A stretch of 13,482 nucleotides of DNA from an uncultured Prevotella sp. (GTDB taxonomy: Bacteria; Bacteroidota; Bacteroidia; Bacteroidales; Bacteroidaceae). How positions within the stretch are numbered: the stretch's first letter is position 1; each line of letters starts with the position of its first letter. The stretch spans positions 1 through 13,482 of the forward strand of contig URFI01000037.1 in NCBI GenBank assembly GCA_900547085.1. The letters are read 5' to 3'. Made by a program: the position numbers and the translations under genes. The notes beneath the pieces are model-generated. The model saw only the letters and a program-made list of their open reading frames with translations, was not told the origin of the DNA and did no database searches. Of the stretch, positions 8,996 through 13,482 are shown in pieces.

Positions 8996-9019
8996 GATGA
9001 AAAAAGAACCGTAAATTTA
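8986..9019 (+). promoter_or_regulatory. Possible Bacteroidetes sigma-ABfr-type promoter for the GHL10 unit
   Basis: The Bacteroidetes consensus is TTTG near -33 and TAnnTTTG near -7. Here TAAATTTA lies at 9012-9019. Upstream, TTTTGTTG (8985-8992) offers TTTG at 8986-8989 (22-nt spacer) or TTG at 8990-8992 (19-nt spacer). A transcript would start near 9026 and leave a leader of about 25 nt before the ATG at 9051. The -7 element lacks the final G and the spacing of the best -33 element is slightly long. The call rests mainly on its location after the terminator. Confidence 0.4.
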
Positions 9020-9050
9020 ATGGCAATAATAAAATAATAAAGAACAACGG

Positions 9051-10433
9051 ATGAAGCAACAACATTGTACTATCAGCCTTTTATTACTGACACTACTGTT
9101 CCTTTTAGCATGTGGCTCAAAAGACCCAATAGATTATTGGGGACAAAACAAACAAAAGGAAGAACAGGAAAATAACAAAGAAATAGAAAATAAAACCGAC
9201 AAACCGAGATATATCTGGATTGACGCAGCAGCGAATTTTCCTGATTTCGCCAATAGCAAAGAGGCTATAACACGAGATTTGACCCTGGCTAAAGACGCAG
9301 GTTTCACGGATATCGTGGTAGACGTGCGACCCACATGCGGTGATGTGTTATTCAAGACCTCTACAGTAGAACAAGTGAAATATCAATACGCATGGACATC
9401 TACAGGCTATACAAAGATAGACCGCACGGCCACGTGGGACTATTTGCAAGCGTTCATAGATGCCGCACGAAAATTGGGTTTGAAAGTTCATGCAGGCATT
9501 AACACGTTTGTGGGAGGAAACACCATGAACAACGGAACGGGCATGGTGTATCGTGACGAGAGCAAGAGGGCATGGGCAACACAGATGAGTACGGCTCAGG
9601 GTATTGTCAGTATTATGGACGAGGCTGAACCTACCAAGTTTCTAAATCCAGTCAATCCGGAAGTGCAAACTTTTCTTTGCAACTTGTTGCGAGATCTTGC
9701 GAAATATGATCTTGATGGTATCGTGTTGGATCGAGGCAGATATTTGGATTTGCGTGCTGATTTCTCTGATCTTTCTCGCAAAAAATTTGAAACGTATATG
9801 GGAAGCAAAGTCTCTAATTTCCCAGAAGACATCCTTCCCAAAGGCGCGACAAAGCTATCGGGGAAATCTTCTGATTACACAAAGAAATGGTTGGAGTTTA
9901 GAGCAAAAACCATTCGCGACTTTATGGAAAAAGCACGAAACGCAGTTAAGAGCGTCAATTCAAAAATACAATTTGGCGTGTATGTCGGTGGGTGGTATTC
10001 CACCTATTACACTGTGGGTGTGAATTGGGGATCCCCTAATTTTAAAACCTCTGATTATTATAGTTGGGCAACTAAAAACTATCACTCCTGCGGATACGCT
10101 GACTTGATGGATCAAATGCTCATTGGTGCGTATGCCTCGCCATTACGTGTTTATGGCAATACTGAATGGACCATGCAGGGATTCTGCCTACAGGCTATGT
10201 CAAAGATAAAAGGTGCTTGTCCCAAAGTAGTGGGAGGGCCCGATGTCGGTAATTGGGACACGGCCAATATAGCCACCCAAGAGCAGGAAAACCAAGCCAT
10301 CGTGCAATCTGTCAAGGCATGCATGGATGCTTGTAACGGTTATTTTCTGTTTGACATGATTCATCTTAAGAAAGCCAATCAATGGAAATATGCCAGGGAA
10401 GGCATAGCTAAAGCCATCGACAAAACAAAGTAA
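9051..10433 (+). CDS. GHL10-family (glycosyl hydrolase-like 10) lipoprotein
   Basis: This 460-residue lipoprotein has lipobox LLAC (cysteine 21), then GSKDP and a charged Glu/Asn/Lys-rich linker (about 32-52) that would hold the enzyme off the membrane. From residue 53 it follows the GHL10 (PF02638-type) TIM-barrel pattern: YIWIDAAANF (54-63), VVDVRP (89-94), VHAGIN (146-151), FLNPVNPEVQ (197-206), LDGIVLDRGRY (221-231), WLEFRA (280-285) and GVYVGGWYSTYYTVGVNW (309-326). D227 in LDR is the best candidate for a catalytic acid, and FDMIH (434-438) closes the barrel. GHL10 proteins are related to alpha-amylase-like hydrolases, but their substrates are mostly unknown. It is the first gene after the terminator and is followed 20 bp later by a gene with a homologous domain. 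Hydrolase activity is inferred. Confidence 0.8.
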   Translation: MKQQHCTISLLLLTLLFLLACGSKDPIDYWGQNKQKEEQENNKEIENKTDKPRYIWIDAAANFPDFANSKEAITRDLTLAKDAGFTDIVVDVRPTCGDVLFKTSTVEQVKYQYAWTSTGYTKIDRTATWDYLQAFIDAARKLGLKVHAGINTFVGGNTMNNGTGMVYRDESKRAWATQMSTAQGIVSIMDEAEPTKFLNPVNPEVQTFLCNLLRDLAKYDLDGIVLDRGRYLDLRADFSDLSRKKFETYMGSKVSNFPEDILPKGATKLSGKSSDYTKKWLEFRAKTIRDFMEKARNAVKSVNSKIQFGVYVGGWYSTYYTVGVNWGSPNFKTSDYYSWATKNYHSCGYADLMDQMLIGAYASPLRVYGNTEWTMQGFCLQAMSKIKGACPKVVGGPDVGNWDTANIATQEQENQAIVQSVKACMDACNGYFLFDMIHLKKANQWKYAREGIAKAIDKTK

Positions 10434-10453
10434 TAACAAATAATATACGACTT

Positions 10454-13135
10454 ATGAAAAGAGCCTGTCTCACACTATTCCTATTGTGCACAACCTTACT
10501 GACTTTTGCTACAACCAAACCCAAGGTCATGTGGTTGGATTGCTCGGCCAACTTCGAGCGATTCAGCTATCCTGACTCCATCAGGTATTACGTTGGCAAA
10601 TGCCATGAGGCCGGTATCACACATTTAGTACTGGACATTAAGGATAACACCGGCGAGGTGCTTTACGACAGTAAGTACACATCGAGGAAAAGAACGTGGA
10701 AGGGATTTACACGTCCTGATTTTGATTTTATCAACACGTTCATCTCCGAAGCTCACAAGCGTGGCATGGTTATCTTTGCCGGCATGAACATCTTCGCTGA
10801 CGGAAGCAAAGCGCACGGCCAGTTAAGAGGAGCTGTCTTTGGGAAAAACAAGAAGTGGCAATCCATCAATTATGTTCCTGGAAAAGGACTCATCCCCGTG
10901 ACAGAACTAAATGGTAAAACGTCCATGTTCTTAAATCCGGCCTTGAAAGATGTGCAAAGTCATGAAATCAACATCGTGAAAGAGGTGGTAAAACGTTTTA
11001 AGTTTGACGGTATCATGTTGGACAGGGCGCGCTATGATTGCATCGACTCAGACTTTTCGGAAGCATCGCGCACCTTGTTTGAAAAATACATCGGTCAAAA
11101 ATTAAACAGATATCCAGAAGACATATACGAATGGAAAGCCAACGACAAAGGCTCGTTCGACAGGATTCCCGGACCGTATTATAAGAAATGGATAGAGTGG
11201 CGTGCCTCTGTCATCTATGGTTTTATAAAGGATGTCAGATCCGCTATTAAAAAAATAGATTCCCAATGTATACTGGCCTCATACACGGGGGCATGGTACC
11301 CTACCTATTATGAGGTGGGTGTGAACTGGGCAAGCAACAAGTATGACCCCTCAAAGGATTTCCCATGGGCCACGCCTGAGTATCGCCAATATGGCTATGC
11401 TGAACTGATAGACTTCTACACCAACGGTAATTATTATAAAAATGTAACTATAGACGATTATTACAAGTCGTCAGGATTGTACAAAAACGAGACCGACAGC
11501 GAAGCCTCGTCAGGCGAATACCTCTGCGTGGAAGGCGGTTGCAAATATACAAGGCAGCTGTTGCAGGGTGCCAAGCCATTCTATGGAGGCCTATATGTAG
11601 AAGATTACCGGAAAAACTCCTTGCAGTTTCAGAATGCTGTCCGCATGAATCTCAAAGAGTCTGACGGTGTCATGATATTCGACATCGTGCATATCATCCT
11701 CTATGATTGGTGGAAAGAGCTGAAAGAAGCGTTGGACGAAGACCATGTGCCTAATCCACACGAGCTGTATGGATCGGTCACTTGCGAAGGCAAGGGTGTA
11801 CCCAATGTTGTGGTGACAGATGGGAAACGCTGTGTAACGACAGACAAGAACGGCGTATATCGCATACCAAACGTGGGTGACACACGGTTTGTGTACATAT
11901 CCACGCCTGTCGGATATCTCACCGAAACCAATAGGGGAATACCCCTGTTTTATCAAGAAATTGACCAGCAGAAACAACAGATGGAATACAATTTCAAACT
12001 CAAAAAAAATCCCAAGGACGACTCAAAACATATAGCTATCGTAGAGGCCGATGTGCAAGCCAGCACCAAAGAGCACTGGTCGAAATACGGCCCAGTAGTG
12101 GACGACTATCGCAAGCTGTTGGCCTCAATCCAAGACCAAGACGCTTTTGGGCTGTCATGCGGTGACATTGGTTGGGACACGCCGACAACATTCTTTGAGG
12201 ATTACATGCAACAGGCACAGCGCATCGACCTTCCTTTTTATCGAGTGATTGGAAATCACGACATGGACTACAATGGCCGAACGCATGAAACATCCTACCA
12301 ATCGTTTGAAACGTATTTCGGACCATCATGCTATTCTTTCAACAAAGGCAACGCACACTATATCGTTATCAATAATTGCTTTTACGTTGGACGACAATAC
12401 TTCTATGTAGGATATATCGACGAGAAAACCTTCAAGTGGTTGGAACAAGATCTTTCATACGTTCCCAAAGGCACCGTAGTGTTTGTAGCAGCGCATATTC
12501 CTTTTAGATCCACGGTGAAAGAACAACCGTTTGTTTACACCTACGAATACTTAGGAGGCGAAACCATCAATGCTGAGTCGCTCTTCAAACTGCTTGAAGG
12601 CTACGAATCGCATTTCCTTACAGGGCACATGCATACCAATTCGAACGTCATTTTCAACAACCATCAGATGGAACACAACATCGGAGCCGTATGTGGAACA
12701 TGGTGGCACGCTCCATTATGCCTTGACGGTACGCCGCAGGGATGTCAGGTCTTTGAGGTGGATGGCAAGAAGGTAAGTTGGTATTACAAGAGTACGGGCT
12801 ATCCCAAGACATACCAGTTCAGGGCGTATGCGCCTGGCACGGTGAAAGAATATCCCAAGGATATCATCGCCAATGTGTGGAATTATGACGACCAATGGAA
12901 AGTGGAGTGGTTGGAAAACGGCAAACCGATGGGTGTGATGACGCAATACACCGGTCTGGACCCTGCTGCCGTCAAAATGGTTAAGGACAATCGAAAGACC
13001 ATGGAAAGCTGGATTTCGCCCCTGCCCACCAAACACATGTTCCGCGCTACGCCTCGCCATGCCAATTCTAAATTGACCGTGCGAGTGACCGACCGTTTCG
13101 GAAATGTTTACCAAGAAGAAATAACACGAAAATGA
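10454..13135 (+). CDS. Secreted fusion: GHL10 TIM-barrel domain plus calcineurin-like phosphoesterase
   Basis: This 893-residue protein has a type I signal ending near residue 19-20 (LLTFAT). Residues about 23-430 form a GHL10 domain paralogous to the preceding gene: VMWLDCSANF, FLNP (159-162), FDGIMLDRARY (184-194, with D190), GAWYPTYYEVGVNWAS (279-294) and FDIVHI (409-414). Residues about 436-518 look like the N-terminal Ig-like domain of Bacteroidetes phosphoesterases (GVPNVVVTDG, DKNGVYRIPN). Residues about 526-770 hold the metallophosphoesterase core, with D533-V-Q535, GD at 570-571, GNHD at 600-603, H681 and GHMH at 724-727, which is almost the full metal-binding set. The remainder (about 785-893) matches a MetallophosC-like domain. 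It probably acts in the periplasm or is secreted. Its TGA overlaps the next ATG. The fusion suggests that phosphate removal and glycan cleavage act on one substrate. Confidence 0.85.
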   Translation: MKRACLTLFLLCTTLLTFATTKPKVMWLDCSANFERFSYPDSIRYYVGKCHEAGITHLVLDIKDNTGEVLYDSKYTSRKRTWKGFTRPDFDFINTFISEAHKRGMVIFAGMNIFADGSKAHGQLRGAVFGKNKKWQSINYVPGKGLIPVTELNGKTSMFLNPALKDVQSHEINIVKEVVKRFKFDGIMLDRARYDCIDSDFSEASRTLFEKYIGQKLNRYPEDIYEWKANDKGSFDRIPGPYYKKWIEWRASVIYGFIKDVRSAIKKIDSQCILASYTGAWYPTYYEVGVNWASNKYDPSKDFPWATPEYRQYGYAELIDFYTNGNYYKNVTIDDYYKSSGLYKNETDSEASSGEYLCVEGGCKYTRQLLQGAKPFYGGLYVEDYRKNSLQFQNAVRMNLKESDGVMIFDIVHIILYDWWKELKEALDEDHVPNPHELYGSVTCEGKGVPNVVVTDGKRCVTTDKNGVYRIPNVGDTRFVYISTPVGYLTETNRGIPLFYQEIDQQKQQMEYNFKLKKNPKDDSKHIAIVEADVQASTKEHWSKYGPVVDDYRKLLASIQDQDAFGLSCGDIGWDTPTTFFEDYMQQAQRIDLPFYRVIGNHDMDYNGRTHETSYQSFETYFGPSCYSFNKGNAHYIVINNCFYVGRQYFYVGYIDEKTFKWLEQDLSYVPKGTVVFVAAHIPFRSTVKEQPFVYTYEYLGGETINAESLFKLLEGYESHFLTGHMHTNSNVIFNNHQMEHNIGAVCGTWWHAPLCLDGTPQGCQVFEVDGKKVSWYYKSTGYPKTYQFRAYAPGTVKEYPKDIIANVWNYDDQWKVEWLENGKPMGVMTQYTGLDPAAVKMVKDNRKTMESWISPLPTKHMFRATPRHANSKLTVRVTDRFGNVYQEEITRK
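13132..13135 (+). other. ATGA start/stop overlap (translational coupling)
   Basis: The stop codon TGA (13133-13135) of the GHL10-phosphoesterase shares bases with the start codon ATG (13132-13134) of the esterase. This arrangement usually means that terminating ribosomes restart on the next gene, which keeps the two products in step. Confidence 0.85.
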
Positions 13136-13482
13136 AACAATTCTTTTTATCTTGTGCCGCACTCCTTGTGGCTTGTGTAACACCGAGCACCACTACTGCC
13201 AAGGTGACCTTGACCTCAATATGGGGAGACAACATGGTGCTGCAACAACAGGCGGATGTCAGGTTCACAGGCACTGCCAAGAAAAACAGTAAAATAACGA
13301 TTAAAGCATCGTGGAGTGACAAACGCATCATGACGCAAAGCGACAGTAACGGCCGTTGGCAAGCCACACTGCATACCATCTCGGCGGGAGGCCCATACTC
13401 CATCACATTCTCTGATGGCGAGGTGTTAACCCTGAGAAATATCCTCCTTGGCGAGGTTTGGTTTTGTTCCGGACAGTCTAAC
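13132..13482 (+). CDS. Sialate O-acetylesterase-like SGNH protein, 3' truncated by the window end
   Basis: The visible 117 residues begin with signal sequence MKQFFLSCAALLVACVTPS. A beta-rich N-terminal domain follows (SIWGDNMVLQQQADVRFTG, then SNGRWQATL and GGPYSITF). The last residues are GEVWFCSGQSN, the block I motif of NanS-like SGNH esterases, with S116 as the expected nucleophile. Such enzymes remove O-acetyl groups from sialic acids, or from other acetylated sugars in related members. The ATG sits in an ATGA overlap with the preceding stop, implying translational coupling with the GHL10-phosphoesterase. The rest of the catalytic set (DxxH block) lies beyond the window. The signal could be type I (cleavage near TTA-K at about 23) or a lipoprotein signal at C15. 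Substrate is inferred from family name only. Confidence 0.85.
   Translation, partial: MKQFFLSCAALLVACVTPSTTTAKVTLTSIWGDNMVLQQQADVRFTGTAKKNSKITIKASWSDKRIMTQSDSNGRWQATLHTISAGGPYSITFSDGEVLTLRNILLGEVWFCSGQSN

Noticed and set aside
9020..9037. Five-codon reading frame (ATG to TAA) just upstream of the GHL10 lipoprotein gene
   Set aside because: Its ATG overlaps or immediately follows the putative -7 element, so it may not be transcribed. A frame this short in AT-rich DNA is expected by chance.
11933..11946. AGGGG-AATA-CCCCT perfect inverted repeat
   Set aside because: It is inside the coding sequence between two domains, with a 5-bp stem and no T-run. It is probably coincidental.
12716..13406. 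Two overlapping minus-strand open frames of 155 and 112 codons near the window end
   Set aside because: They are antisense to the phosphoesterase C-terminus and the acetylesterase start, with no recognisable family. The + strand genes explain the region.
1..13482. CRISPR arrays, tRNA or rRNA genes, insertion sequences, integrases
   Set aside because: I saw no spaced direct repeats, no cloverleaf or rRNA-like segments and no transposase or integrase motifs. The window is almost fully explained by PUL genes.

Overview
The window looks like part of a polysaccharide utilization locus (PUL) from a Bacteroidetes, most likely order Bacteroidales and possibly a Prevotella-like genus. The reasons are an adjacent SusC/SusD pair, lipoproteins of the Bacteroidales outer-surface type, AT-rich gene starts without a clear Shine-Dalgarno sequence, and the protein families present (DUF4434, DUF5018, GHL10). 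The genus is a guess. All genes are on the + strand and tightly packed. The only sizeable gap is 152 bp at 8899-9050.

Layout. (1) 1-99 is the last 32 codons of an unidentified gene, possibly an FAD-dependent oxidoreductase of the kind often found in Bacteroidales PULs. (2) 118-1311 is a cytoplasmic N-acylglucosamine 2-epimerase. (3) 1320-2390 is a DUF4434 putative TIM-barrel protein with a Tat-type signal. (4) 2420-5560 is a SusC-like TonB-dependent transporter and 5574-7202 its SusD-like lipoprotein partner. (5) 7225-8898 is a DUF5018-type surface lipoprotein in the SusE/SGBP position. A strong hairpin with a T-run (8911-8954) then ends this first unit, and a possible Bacteroidetes promoter follows. 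(6) 9051-10433 is a GHL10-family lipoprotein. (7) 10454-13135 is a secreted two-enzyme fusion, with a paralogous GHL10 domain followed by a three-part calcineurin-like phosphoesterase. (8) 13132 to the window end is the start of a sialate O-acetylesterase-like protein, overlapping gene 7 by ATGA.

How it may work together (inference). The SusD, DUF5018 and GHL10 lipoproteins would bind and trim a glycan at the cell surface. SusC would import the fragments. The secreted enzymes (DUF4434, GHL10-phosphoesterase, acetylesterase) would remove O-acetyl groups, phosphate and glycosidic links. The cytoplasmic epimerase would feed ManNAc into GlcNAc metabolism. The epimerase and acetylesterase point to a sialic acid- or ManNAc-containing glycan, and the phosphoesterase hints at phosphate decoration. 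No sialidase, sialic acid lyase, regulator or well-characterised glycoside hydrolase lies in the window. The hydrolase-like enzymes that are present all belong to poorly characterised TIM-barrel families, and this is the most interesting aspect of the region.
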